A stretch of 64,000 bases of DNA from contig DASYKU010000093.1 in the NCBI GenBank assembly GCA_035995165.1, forward strand, positions 17,195-81,194, given 5' to 3'. Of the stretch, positions 26,491-35,400 are shown one piece after another (position 1 is the stretch's first letter; each line of letters begins with the position of its first letter). The notes below the pieces were generated by a model. It was given only the letters and a program-made list of their open reading frames with translations, was not told the DNA's origin and ran no database searches. The position numbers and the translations under genes are program-made. This DNA is from Mycobacteriales bacterium. GTDB taxonomy: Bacteria > Actinomycetota > Actinomycetes > Mycobacteriales > CADCTP01.

Positions 26491-26607
26491 TCAGTAGACC
26501 CCGCACATCCCGTCGATGGACACGTCCTCGACGAGCAGATCCTGCTCGACGAGGGGGGCGGGCGCGGTCTCCGTCGGCTCCACGGTGGGGGTGGCCTCGT
26601 CGGTCAT
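26491..26607 (-). CDS. mftA: Mycofactocin precursor peptide MftA
   Basis: A 38-residue RiPP precursor. It has an acidic leader (MTDEATPTVEPTETAPAPLV) and ends VEDVSIDGMCGVY, the hallmark C-terminus of MftA. The last Val and Tyr become the redox core after MftC, MftE and MftD act. It is the first gene of the leftward transcript and starts 41 bp from the operator palindromes facing mftR. GAGGAGCATTCC-like purines precede the ATG. Small size hides it from most ORF callers. Confidence 0.95.
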   Translation of the reverse strand: MTDEATPTVEPTETAPAPLVEQDLLVEDVSIDGMCGVY

Positions 26608-26648
26608 GGAATGCTCCTCGGTGTCTGAGGGCGGTCGCTGACGTGACC

Positions 26649-26672
26649 GCCATGTTAATGGCACCGAGTGCC
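26649..26672. promoter_or_regulatory. Two overlapping palindromes in the mftA/mftR promoter
   Basis: GCCAT-gtta-ATGGC (26649-26662) overlaps GGCAC-cga-GTGCC (26660-26672). Both have perfect 5-bp arms and lie in the 78-bp divergent spacer between mftA and mftR. They are the only visible dyads there, so they are candidate MftR operator half-sites. The second dyad contains a GTG that could be read as an earlier mftR start, which argues for the later start. Confidence 0.5.
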
Positions 26673-26685
26673 GAAAGGAAGGGAT

Positions 26686-27270
26686 GTGGCGACCGGGAGG
26701 CGTCCCAGTACGTCCCGTGCCGAACTGGAACGGGTGGCTCTCGACCTGTTCACGAGCCGCGGGTTCGAGGAGACGACCGTCGAGGACATCGCGGCTGCGG
26801 CCGGGATCGGCCGGCGGACGTTCTTCCGCTACTACGCCTCGAAGAACGACGCGGTCTGGGGCGAGTTCGACGGGCAGCTGGAGATGCTGCGGGCCTGGTT
26901 CGACGAGTGCAAGCCGGACGTGCCGCTGATGGACGCGGTGCACCACGCGGTGCTCACGTTCAACCGGCTGCCCAAGGACCAGGAGCCCTGGCACCGGCGG
27001 CGGATGGCGCTGATCCTCAACACGCCCGCGTTGCAGGCCCACTCCACCCCGATGTACGCGCGCTGGCGGGCGGTGATCGCCGAGTTCGCGGCGGCCCGCA
27101 CGGGGGCCCAGGTGCAGGACATGGTGCCGCAGCTGATCGCGTACGCGGCGCTGGGCGCGGCGGTGGCGGCCTACGAGCAGTGGCTGCGGGACGAGGACGC
27201 CGAGCTGGAGCCGTTGCTCGACCAGGCCATGACCGAGCTCTCCCGCGGCTTCGGCGGCCACGAGACCTGA
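26686..27270 (+). CDS. mftR: Mycofactocin system transcriptional regulator MftR (TetR family)
   Basis: A 194-residue TetR regulator divergent from mftA. The HTH region is RGFEETTVEDIAAAAGIGRR then TFFRYYASKNDAVW. In mycobacteria MftR represses the mft operon and responds to acyl-CoA ligands; that is family knowledge. I prefer the GTG at 26686 since AAAGGA sits 6 nt before it. A GTG at 26668 in the same frame would add six residues but overlaps an operator palindrome. Confidence 0.88.
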   Translation: MATGRRPSTSRAELERVALDLFTSRGFEETTVEDIAAAAGIGRRTFFRYYASKNDAVWGEFDGQLEMLRAWFDECKPDVPLMDAVHHAVLTFNRLPKDQEPWHRRRMALILNTPALQAHSTPMYARWRAVIAEFAAARTGAQVQDMVPQLIAYAALGAAVAAYEQWLRDEDAELEPLLDQAMTELSRGFGGHET

Positions 27271-27302
27271 CCGGCCGGCAACCGCGGAGGGCCGCCGGCC
27301 GG
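27271..27302. terminator. Hairpin terminator after mftR
   Basis: CCGGCCGGC (27271-27279) pairs with GCCGGCCGG (27294-27302) around a 14-nt loop directly after the mftR stop. The following GNAT gene is read in the opposite direction, so it could terminate both. No T tract is present. Confidence 0.5.
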
Positions 27303-27373
27303 TGGGTCAGCTCGATTCAGCTGGCGTGCAGGTCAGGCGGTTCGCGGCGTGGTCACCGCTTCTCACCAGCGGA

Positions 27374-27685
27374 TCAGGCAGGAAGGTGGTATTTCCCGCG
27401 CGCCGCCGTCGGCACCAGATCCAGGTAGTCCTGGTGCCGGACGATCCATTCCCGCACGAACGGACACAATGGCAGCACGGCGAGTTCACGCTCGCGGGTC
27501 GCGTCCAAAGCGTGCCGTACGAGCACCGATCCCAGGCCTTTGCCCTCGTACGTCTCGTCGATCAGGGTGTGGGTGAACATGATCTCGCCCGGCCTCAGCT
27601 CGTACTGCGCTGAGCCGGCCACCTGCCCGTCCACCACGATCTCGAAGCGGTGCTGCTGCGGGCGGTCGAACACCTCGGTCGTCAC
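27374..27685 (-). CDS. GNAT-like N-acetyltransferase (YjdJ/NATD1 type)
   Basis: A 103-residue minimal GNAT-fold protein. FEIVVDGQVAGSAQYELR, IMFTHTLIDETYEGKGLGSV (the acetyl-CoA loop region) and VLPLCPFVREWIVRHQDYLD are the signature parts of the small YjdJ-like family. The conserved Cys in LCPF is present. The acceptor substrate is unknown. The ATG at 27685 is 9 nt from the FMN reductase stop on the same strand, so the two may share a transcript. Confidence 0.82.
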   Translation of the reverse strand: MTTEVFDRPQQHRFEIVVDGQVAGSAQYELRPGEIMFTHTLIDETYEGKGLGSVLVRHALDATRERELAVLPLCPFVREWIVRHQDYLDLVPTAARGKYHLPA

Positions 27686-27694
27686 GCCTCGAAC

Positions 27695-28315
27695 CTAGCT
27701 CGCCGGCGGGTAGCCGTCCGCCTTGAGCAGCCGCGCCAGGTGCGCCGCGTTCGCGGCCAGCGACGCGGTCGTCGTCGCCACCTGCTCCGGCGTCGAGTCG
27801 AGGTCCTGGTAGTCGACCGTGTTCATGGCCTCGCCGTTCCAGTACGTCACCGCGCCCGGGGCCAGGCTGAAGCCGACGTCGTTGAGTCCCTGGAACAGGT
27901 CCGCGCTGATCTTGTGCGCGCCGTCCTCGTTGCCGACGACGGCCGCGACCGCCACCTTCCCGTACGTCCGGAGCCGGCCGGCGTCGTCGGTGTCGGACAG
28001 CTCGGCGTCCAGCCGCTCCAGCACCCGCTGGGCCACGCTGGACATGTGCCCCATCCAGGTCGGGGTGGCGAGCACGAAGATGTCCGCGGCCAGCATCCGC
28101 TCCCGCAGCGCCGGCCAGTCGTCGCCCGCGCCCATGTCGGCCTCGACCCCGGGCTTCACGTCGTGGTCGAGCACGCGCTCGAGGGATCCGGTCACGCCGT
28201 GCTTGGCCAGCGCGTCCAGCACCTGGGTCGCCAGCAGCTCGCTGCTGGACCGGTCGGGGCTCGGCTTCAGGCTGCAGACCAGGGCGAACGCGGTCAACGG
28301 CGTCGGTGTCGTCAT
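27695..28315 (-). CDS. NAD(P)H-dependent FMN reductase / flavodoxin-like protein
   Basis: A 206-residue flavodoxin-fold protein. ALVCSLKPSPDRSSSELL is the FMN phosphate-binding loop, and LATPTWMGHMSS is the loop that contacts the isoalloxazine ring. It probably reduces FMN or quinone-like compounds in the cytoplasm. I chose the ATG at 28315, in good context before the open frame begins to lose homology. It is divergent from an ABC exporter gene, start to start 73 bp. Confidence 0.82.
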   Translation of the reverse strand: MTTPTPLTAFALVCSLKPSPDRSSSELLATQVLDALAKHGVTGSLERVLDHDVKPGVEADMGAGDDWPALRERMLAADIFVLATPTWMGHMSSVAQRVLERLDAELSDTDDAGRLRTYGKVAVAAVVGNEDGAHKISADLFQGLNDVGFSLAPGAVTYWNGEAMNTVDYQDLDSTPEQVATTTASLAANAAHLARLLKADGYPPAS

Positions 28316-28388
28316 GGCCGCGGTCCTTCCCAGGACGGCGACGGTCACACCCGGATGGCACCATCGCCAGGGAGACGAGGAGACAACG

Positions 28389-30296
28389 GTGCCGGAGCAG
28401 GCAGCAACACGGGCGGACACGACCGAGGACGAGCGGGGGCTGACCCGCCGGGTCGCCGGGCTGTTCGCGCCGTACAAGCCCCGGTTGACGTTGATCGGGG
28501 TCGCGATCCTGGTGACCTCGGTGCTCGGGATCGCCAACCCGTTCCTGACCAGGGCCGTCTTCGACCGGGCGCTGTTCGTGACCGGCGGGCCGGACATCCG
28601 GCTGCTGGTGCTGCTGGTCAGCCTGATGATCGTGATCCCGCTGGTGTCGGCGCTGATCGGGGTCGGGCAGACATACCTGACGACCGTGCTCGGCAACCGG
28701 GTCATGCAGGACCTGCGCAACCGGCTGTTCGCGCACCTGCAGTCGATGCACCTGGGCTTCTTCACCGGCACCCGGACCGGCGACATCCAGTCGCGACTCG
28801 GCAACGACGTCGGCGGCGTGCAGTCGGTGGTGACCGAGACCGCGTCCTCGATCCTGTCCAACGCGGTCACCGTGATCGCGTCGCTGGTCGGCATGCTGCT
28901 GCTGTCCTGGCAGCTCACGATCGTGGCGGTCGCGCTGCTGCCGGTGTTCATCCTGCTGCAGATCCAGGTCGGCCGGGTCCGGCGGCGGGTCGCGGCCCGG
29001 ACCCAGACCTCACTGTCGGAGATGAGCTCGATCACCCAGGAGTCGCTGTCGGTCTCCGGGGTGCTGCTGTCCAAGGTGTTCAACCGGCAGGCGTTCGAGA
29101 CCAACCGGTACGAGCGGGAGAACGAGAAGCAGGCCGCGCTGCAGGTCCGCCAGACGATGACCGGGCAGAGCTTCTTCGCGATCGTCGGCACGTTCTTCGG
29201 GATCACCCCGGCGCTGGTCTACCTGGTCGCCGGGCTGACCGGGGGCGGCAGCGGCGGGCTGCTCTCGGCCGGCACGCTGGTCGCGTTCACCACGCTGCAG
29301 ACCCGGCTGCTGTTCCCGGTGGTGAACCTGCTGCGGGTGGCGCTGGACGTGCAGACCTCGCTGGCGCTGTTCGCCCGGATCTTCGCCTACCTCGACCTGG
29401 TCCCGCAGATCGTGGACGTACCGGACGCGCGCCCGCTGCCGGCCACCGGAGTACGCGGCGAGATCGGGCTGGAGCACGTCTGGTTCCGGTACCCGGCCGA
29501 TCCGCCGACCCCGCAGCCGGCCGACGACGCCCCCGGCTGGGCCATCCGCGACCTGTCCCTGACCGTGAAGCCGGGGCAGCTGGCCGCGGTGGTCGGGCCG
29601 AGCGGCGCCGGCAAGACCACGCTGTCCTACCTGGTCCCGCGCCTGTACGACCCGGACCGGGGGCGGGTCACGCTCGACGGCACGGACGTCCGGGAGCTGA
29701 AGCTGGAGTCGCTGGCGTCGGTGATCGGGATGGTGACGCAGGAGACGTACCTGTTCCACGCGACGATCAAGGACAACCTGCGGTACGCCGACGACGACGC
29801 CACCGACGCCCAGCTGGAGGCCGCGGCCCGGGCCGCGAACATCCACGACCGGATCATGAGCTTCCCGGACGGGTACGACACGGTGGTCGGCGAGCGCGGC
29901 TTCCGGCTGTCCGGCGGGGAGCGGCAGCGGCTGGCGATCGCGCGGGTGATCATCAAGGACCCGACCGTGCTGATCCTGGACGAGGCGACCTCGGCCCTGG
30001 ACACGACCAGCGAACGGCTGGTACAGGAGGCGCTGGAGCAGGTGCTGGTCGGGCGGACCACGGTCGCGATCGCGCACCGGCTGTCCACGATCCTGGCCGC
30101 GGACGTGATCTTCGCGATCGACGGCGGGAAGCTGGTCGAGCAGGGCACCCACGACGAGCTCCTGCGCCGCGGCGGGCTGTACGCGTCGCTCTACCACGAG
30201 CAGTTCGGCGACGGTCAGGTCCAGGCCCGCTGCGCCGACGGTCTCGTCCTCGCCGACGGAACGGTCATCCCGGCCGGCGATCCCGCCGGGGTGTGA
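28389..30296 (+). CDS. ABC exporter, fused membrane and ATPase domains
   Basis: A 635-residue half-transporter that functions as a dimer in the membrane. The six-helix ABC_membrane domain covers about 20-330 (LFAPYKPRLTLIGVAILVTS onward). The nucleotide-binding domain follows from about 355, with Walker A GPSGAGKTT (about 404-412), signature LSGGERQR, Walker B VLILDEATSALD and the H-loop AHRLST. It probably exports a lipid, peptide or drug. The GTG start follows GAGGAG. Its stop codon is the first unit of a tandem repeat array. Confidence 0.9.
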   Translation: MPEQAATRADTTEDERGLTRRVAGLFAPYKPRLTLIGVAILVTSVLGIANPFLTRAVFDRALFVTGGPDIRLLVLLVSLMIVIPLVSALIGVGQTYLTTVLGNRVMQDLRNRLFAHLQSMHLGFFTGTRTGDIQSRLGNDVGGVQSVVTETASSILSNAVTVIASLVGMLLLSWQLTIVAVALLPVFILLQIQVGRVRRRVAARTQTSLSEMSSITQESLSVSGVLLSKVFNRQAFETNRYERENEKQAALQVRQTMTGQSFFAIVGTFFGITPALVYLVAGLTGGGSGGLLSAGTLVAFTTLQTRLLFPVVNLLRVALDVQTSLALFARIFAYLDLVPQIVDVPDARPLPATGVRGEIGLEHVWFRYPADPPTPQPADDAPGWAIRDLSLTVKPGQLAAVVGPSGAGKTTLSYLVPRLYDPDRGRVTLDGTDVRELKLESLASVIGMVTQETYLFHATIKDNLRYADDDATDAQLEAAARAANIHDRIMSFPDGYDTVVGERGFRLSGGERQRLAIARVIIKDPTVLILDEATSALDTTSERLVQEALEQVLVGRTTVAIAHRLSTILAADVIFAIDGGKLVEQGTHDELLRRGGLYASLYHEQFGDGQVQARCADGLVLADGTVIPAGDPAGV

Positions 30297-30440
30297 GTCG
30301 GGTCGCGCGCCGGGTCGCGACTGAGTCGGGTCGCGACTGAGTCGGGTCGCGATTGAGTCGGGTCGCGACTGAGGCCGCCGCGCGCCGGGTCGCGGCTGAG
30401 TCGGGTCGCGGCTGAGCCGGGTCGCGACTGAGGCCGCCGC
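30294..30440. repeat. 16-bp tandem repeats at the end of the ABC exporter gene
   Basis: Units of TGAGTCGGGTCGCGAC begin with the exporter's own TGA stop and recur at least seven times with small changes, including longer GCCGCCGCGCGCC inserts. Each unit contains the self-complementary TCGCGA. The 30297-30704 gap holds this array, the palindrome at 30541 and no gene I can support. Confidence 0.7.
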
Positions 30441-30540
30441 GCCGGTCTCGTTCTGCGCGTGCCCGTCTCGTCTTGGGCCCCGCGGGCCGGACGCCACTTG
30501 GCGGGCCAAGGATCCATGCGGCGGATACCTCGCAGAACTC

Positions 30541-30578
30541 GTACCACTCCCAGTGGTGACTACCACTGGGAGTGGTAC
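30541..30578. repeat. 38-bp double palindrome, copy 1
   Basis: GTACCACTCCCAGTGGT, the spacer GACT, then the exact reverse complement give 17-bp perfect arms. Each arm is itself a dyad ACCACT-N3-AGTGGT. It lies between convergent genes (exporter and OsmC). A related element with the same spacing is at 42486-42524, again between convergent genes. Possible roles are a bidirectional terminator, a protein-binding site or a miniature mobile repeat. Confidence 0.7.
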
Positions 30579-30704
30579 AGCCCGGGAACGACCATCCGAC
30601 CGCCGGGACTGAGCGGCCGACGGAGTGCGGGCCGGGGAATGACAGCGGAGGGCCGGGGGCGTAGCCGGCCCGATCGTGGTCGTGTCCGCCGACCGGCGGC
30701 CTGG

Positions 30705-31136
30705 TCAGACGAGGGCGGCGTCCAGGTTGATGGTGGTGCCGGAGAGGGCCTTGGAGACGGGGCAGGTGCGTTCGGCCGTCTTGGCCAGCTCGGCGAACTT
30801 GGCGGCGTCGACGCCGTCGACCTTGGCCCGCAGCGTGATCTCGATGCCGGTGATCGCGAACCCGCCGTCGGCCTCACCGAGGGTGACCTCGGCGCTGACG
30901 TCGATGCTGTCCGCGGTCAGGCCCTCGCCGCCGAGCACGCCGGACAGGTTCATCGCCAGGCAGGCCGAGTGGGCGGCCGCGATGAGCTCCTCCGGGCTGG
31001 TCTGCCCGTCCGGGCTGCCGGCCCGGGTCGGGAAGGAGACGTCGAACTGCCCGGCGTTGGACGAGTCCAGCGTGACCTGGCCTTTCCCGTCCTGCAGCCC
31101 GCCGGTCCAGTGCGTGGTGGCGTCCCTGCTCGGCAT
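30705..31136 (-). CDS. osmC: OsmC family peroxiredoxin
   Basis: A 143-residue OsmC/Ohr-type protein that reduces organic hydroperoxides with two cysteines. The first is in AHSACLAMNLSGVL and the second in RTCPVSKALSG. The N-terminal TTHWTGGLQDGKGQ and the TSPEELIAAAHS stretch match OsmC rather than Ohr. It is cytoplasmic and acts in peroxide and osmotic stress. The ATG is at 31136. Convergent with the ABC exporter across a repeat-rich gap. Confidence 0.88.
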   Translation of the reverse strand: MPSRDATTHWTGGLQDGKGQVTLDSSNAGQFDVSFPTRAGSPDGQTSPEELIAAAHSACLAMNLSGVLGGEGLTADSIDVSAEVTLGEADGGFAITGIEITLRAKVDGVDAAKFAELAKTAERTCPVSKALSGTTINLDAALV

Positions 31137-31307
31137 GTGTGCTCCCGTCGTCGCGAGGCGCCGGGGACCCGGCGCCGACCTTCTCCCCTGCTACCCCGAC
31201 GTGCGGTCGGGAATTCCCGTTCAGCCGTGACACCGAACCATGCCGTCAGCTCGTTCGGTAAGTACGCCGGGACAGGACGGCGACGAGGACCGGGGGAGGG
31301 ACGACGG

Positions 31308-31691
31308 GTGGCCGCTCGCGACTGGACCCCACCGTGGCAGACGGTCACGGCGGGCAAGCCCATGCTGGCGCGGGACTGGGCCCACGCGGTGGCCCCGTTC
31401 GGGCCGTCCGGCATCGTCCGGGCCGAGGTCGCGCTCTGGCTGCGCCCGCACCTGGAGACGCTGCACGACGCGCTGCTCGCGCTCCCGCCGGACACCCGCG
31501 CGGCCGAGCGGGTCGGCGCCGCGCTGGTCCGCCGGGGGCTCGACGACCCGGACGTGCTGGCGGCGAGCGTCGCGGTGCTCGGCGAGCGGCTGCTGCCGGA
31601 GCTCGGCCTGGACGAGGTCACCTTCGCCGGCCCGCTCCACATCCTGCTCGGAGCCCTCGCCGCCGGCTACGCCCGCGCCCTCATGGGCTGA
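31308..31691 (+). CDS. Stand-alone helical domain resembling the N-terminus of actinobacterial GGDEF/EAL proteins
   Basis: A 127-residue all-helical protein with GTG at 31308 after GGGAGGG. Sequences such as LARDWAHAVAPFGPSGIVRAE, ERVGAALVRRGLDDPDVL and LHILLGALAAGYARAL resemble the N-terminal helical module that precedes the PAS/GGDEF/EAL domains in many actinobacterial proteins, where it normally runs on without a stop. Here a TGA follows at once and no GGDEF or EAL sequence is downstream. It is either a truncated remnant or a free-standing regulatory domain. Family resemblance is from memory. Confidence 0.5.
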   Translation: MAARDWTPPWQTVTAGKPMLARDWAHAVAPFGPSGIVRAEVALWLRPHLETLHDALLALPPDTRAAERVGAALVRRGLDDPDVLAASVAVLGERLLPELGLDEVTFAGPLHILLGALAAGYARALMG

Positions 31692-31765
31692 TCCGCCCCG
31701 GACGCAGGGCTGGTTCACAGGGTTCTTTCAGGTCGCGGTGAGCCCGCGCGGGTGACACTGGGGGC

Positions 31766-31813
31766 ATGACCGACGCACCGCCGGCCCGTTCCACCGCCGG
31801 GAGCCGTCCGTGA
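31766..31813 (+). CDS. Possible 15-residue leader peptide before the VanZ gene
   Basis: ATG at 31766 opens a 15-codon frame (MTDAPPARSTAGSRP) whose TGA overlaps the VanZ GTG by 4 nt (GTGA). The overlap is the same coupling seen at true gene pairs in this window. The ribosome binding site is weak (GGGGC), so it may only be chance. Confidence 0.3.
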   Translation: MTDAPPARSTAGSRP

Positions 31814-32382
31814 GCGGCCTGGGCGACACCGGCTACGTCCGTGCGTTCCTCCACAGCCCGTCGATCGTCGACACGATCTTCCTGATCGGGCTGGTCGTGC
31901 TGGCGGTCGTGATCGTGGCCCCGCGCCGGCGGGCGTTGCTCCTGTTCACCGGCGCGTCCCTCGCGGCCGTGCTCGGGGTGACCACGGTGCCGTGGGGCGG
32001 CTGGCGCAACTTCGGCGTCACGACGAACGCGCTGGACAGCATCGTCCGCAACGTCAGCCCCGAGCGGACCGACCTGACCGAGTGGATGCACACCGGCGAC
32101 GGCCCGCTCAACGTCGTGCTCTTCGTCCCGCTCGGGTTCTTCCTCGCGCTGCTGCTGCGGCGCCCGATCACGGCGGCGCTGGCCTGCGGCCTGCTCTCGG
32201 TGGCGATCGAGTGCTACCAGTCCGCGCTGACCACCCGGGTCGGCTCGTTCGCCGACGTCGTCGCGAACGGCCTGGGTGCGACCGCCGGCGCCGCGGTCGC
32301 CGGCATCCTGCTGATCGCCTGGCGGTTCCGGCCGGCGACCACGCCCGTGCCACCCCGCGAGCGGATCGGCACGCGGCCCTGA
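31810..32382 (+). CDS. VanZ family membrane protein
   Basis: A 190-residue protein with five hydrophobic segments. The VanZ core is visible in GPLNVVLFVPLGFFLALLLR (helix after the extracellular loop), SVAIECYQSALTTRVGSFAD and VVANGLGATAGAAVAG. VanZ proteins are linked to low-level glycopeptide resistance and membrane processes; the function here is open. It starts at GTG 31810, overlapping a possible leader peptide. hrpA follows 55 nt later. Confidence 0.8.
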   Translation: MSGLGDTGYVRAFLHSPSIVDTIFLIGLVVLAVVIVAPRRRALLLFTGASLAAVLGVTTVPWGGWRNFGVTTNALDSIVRNVSPERTDLTEWMHTGDGPLNVVLFVPLGFFLALLLRRPITAALACGLLSVAIECYQSALTTRVGSFADVVANGLGATAGAAVAGILLIAWRFRPATTPVPPRERIGTRP

Positions 32383-32437
32383 GGAGCCGAATTCGGGTGC
32401 GGAATCCCGGTTCGGCCGGGATCGTTGAACGATCCGT

Positions 32438-35400
32438 ATGTCTTCTTCCCTCGCCGAGCTGCGCGCCCGGCTTCCCGAGCTGACGCTGCGCGACGAGTTC
32501 CGTCTGCGGCGCCGGCTCGACGGCGTGCGCGGGGACGCCGTCCCGGACGGTCTCGAGGACGAGATCGACAAGGCCGCGGCGCGGGTGGAGCGGCGCCGGG
32601 CCGCGATCCCCGCGGTCAGCTACCCGCCGCAGCTGCCGATCTCGGCCCGCCGCGACGACATCCTCGCCGCCGTACGGGACAACCAGGTCGTGGTCATCGC
32701 CGGCGAGACCGGCTCGGGCAAGACGACCCAGCTGCCGAAGATCTGCCTGGAGCTGGGCCGCGGCGTCCGCGGGGTCATCGGGCACACCCAGCCGCGCCGG
32801 ATCGCGGCCCGCACCGTGTCCGAGCGGATCGCCGAGGAGCTCGGCGTCGAGCTCGGCAGCGCCGTCGGCTACCAGGTCCGGTTCACCGACCGGGCCGGCG
32901 AGGACACCGCGGTCAAGGTGATGACCGACGGCATCCTGCTGGCCGAGATCCAGCACGACCGCATGCTCCGCCGGTACGACACGCTGATCATCGACGAGGC
33001 CCACGAGCGCAGCCTGAACATCGACTTCCTGCTCGGCTACCTCAGGCAGCTGCTGCCCCGCCGCCCCGACCTGAAGGTGATCATCACCTCGGCGACGATC
33101 GACCCGCAGCGGTTCTCGGCCCACTTCGGCGACGCGCCGATCCTGGAGGTGTCCGGCCGGACGTACCCCGTCGAGGTCCGCTACCGGGAGCCGGCCGAGG
33201 ACGCCGACCAGATCGAGGCGATCACGGCCGCGGTCGGCGAGCTGGGCCTGGAGGCGCCCGGCGACGTGCTGGTCTTCCTCTCCGGCGAACGCGAGATCCG
33301 GGACACCGCGGACGCGCTGCGCAAGTCGCTGCCGGAGACCACCGAGGTGCTGCCGCTGTTCGCCCGGCTGTCCGCGGCCGACCAGCACAAGGTCTTCGCG
33401 TCGCACTCCGGCCGCCGGGTCGTGCTGGCCACGAACGTCGCGGAGACCTCGCTCACCGTCCCCGGCATCCGGTACGTCGTGGACCCCGGCACCGCCCGCA
33501 TCTCCCGCTACAGCCTGCGTACGAAGGTCCAGCGGCTGCCGATCGAGCGGGTCTCGCAGGCCAGCGCCGACCAGCGCAAGGGCCGCTGCGGCCGGACCGC
33601 GGACGGCATCTGCATCCGGCTCTACTCCGAGGAGGACTTCGAGTCCCGGCCCCGGTTCACCGAGCCGGAGGTGCAGCGGACCAACCTGGCCTCGGTCATC
33701 CTGCAGATGACCGCGCTCGGGCTCGGCGACGTCGGCGCGTTCCCGTTCGTGGACCCGCCGGACCGGCGCGCGGTCGCCGACGGCGTCGCCCTGCTGCACG
33801 AGCTGGGCGCGCTGGAGGCCGGCACGGGCGAGAAGCGGCGGCTGACCCCGGTCGGCCGGAAGCTGGCCCAGCTGCCGATCGACCCCCGGCTGGGCCGGAT
33901 GGTGCTGGCCGCCGAGGGGAACGGCTGCCTGCACGAGGTGCTGGTCATCACCGCGGCGCTCTCGATCCAGGACCCGCGCGAGCGCCCGGTCGAGAAGCAG
34001 GAGGCGGCCGACACCATGCACCGCCGCTTCGCCGACCCGACCTCGGACTTCATGACCCTGCTCAACCTCTGGAACTACATCGAGGACCGGCAGGACGCGC
34101 TGTCCTCCAGCGCGTTCCGGCGGCTGTGCACGGCGGAGTTCCTGCACTACCTGCGGGTCCGCGAATGGCAGGACCTGTACGGGCAGCTGCGCAGCATCCT
34201 GCGCCAGCTCGGCACCGCGGTGCCCCGTTCGCCCGCCGAGGTGGACCCGAAGGTCGTCACCCGGTCCCTGCTGGCCGGCCTGCTCTCGCACCTGGGGCTG
34301 CGCGAGGACACCGGCCCGCGCTCCCGGGAGTACGCCGGTGCCCGCGGGGCCCGGTTCGCGGTCTGGCCCGGCAGCGCGCTGGCCAAGCAGCCGCCGCGCT
34401 GGGTGGTGGCGGCCGAGCTGGTCGAGACCTCCCGCCTCTGGGCCCGTACGGTGGCGAAGGTCGAGCCGGAGTGGGCCGAGGAGCTGGCCGGTCACCTGGC
34501 CGTGCGCTTCTACAACGAGCCGCACTGGTCCAAGCGCCGCGGCGGCGTGGTCGCGACCGAACGGGTCACGCTGTTCGGGCTGCCGATCGTGGTCGGCCGG
34601 ACCGTCGACTACGCCCGGATCGACCCGCAGCTGTCCCGGGAGCTGTTCCTGCGGCACGCTCTGGTCGAGGGCGACTGGCAGTCCCAGCACGCGTTCCTGG
34701 CCACCAACCGGGCCCTGCTGGAGGACGTCGAGGAGCTGGAGCACCGGACCCGGCGGCGCGGGCTGGTCGTCGACGACAACACGCTGTTCGACTTCTACGA
34801 CTCCCGGGTGCCGGCCGACGTGGTGTCCGGGCGGCACTTCGACGCCTGGTGGAAGCAGGCCCGCCGGACCGACCCGAACCTGCTCACCTTCACCCGCGAG
34901 ATGCTGGTCCCGGACGACGTGGACACCGCGGACACGCCGGACGAGTGGACCCAGGGCGGGCTGACGCTGCCGGTCGCGTACCGGTTCGAGCCGGGGGCGG
35001 CGGACGACGGGGTCATCGTCGAGGTGCCGCTGGCGGCGCTGAACCGGGTCCGGCCGGACGGCTTCGACTGGCAGGTGCCGGCGCTGCGGGAGGAGCTGGT
35101 GACCGCGCTGATCCGGTCGCTGCCCAAGCCGCTGCGGCGCAACTTCGTCCCCGCGCCGGACGCGGCCCGGGCCATCCTGGCCCAGCTGGAGCCGGGGCGG
35201 GAGCCGCTGGTGGAGGCGCTGGCCCGGGAGCTGCGCCGGGCGTCCGGGCAGGACGTGCCGATCACCGCGTTCGACTGGGCCAAGGTGCCGGCCCACCTGC
35301 GGGCCACGTTCCGGGTCACCGACGGCGCGAGGACCGTGGCCGAGGGCAAGGACCTGGAGCAGCTGCAGCGCCGCCTCGGCCGGACCGTGCAGGACGTGCT

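Noticed and set aside
30459..31307. Upstream extension of the orphan sensor-domain ORF
   Set aside because: It is antisense to osmC and passes through the palindrome; GTG 31308 with GGGAGGG is a far better start.
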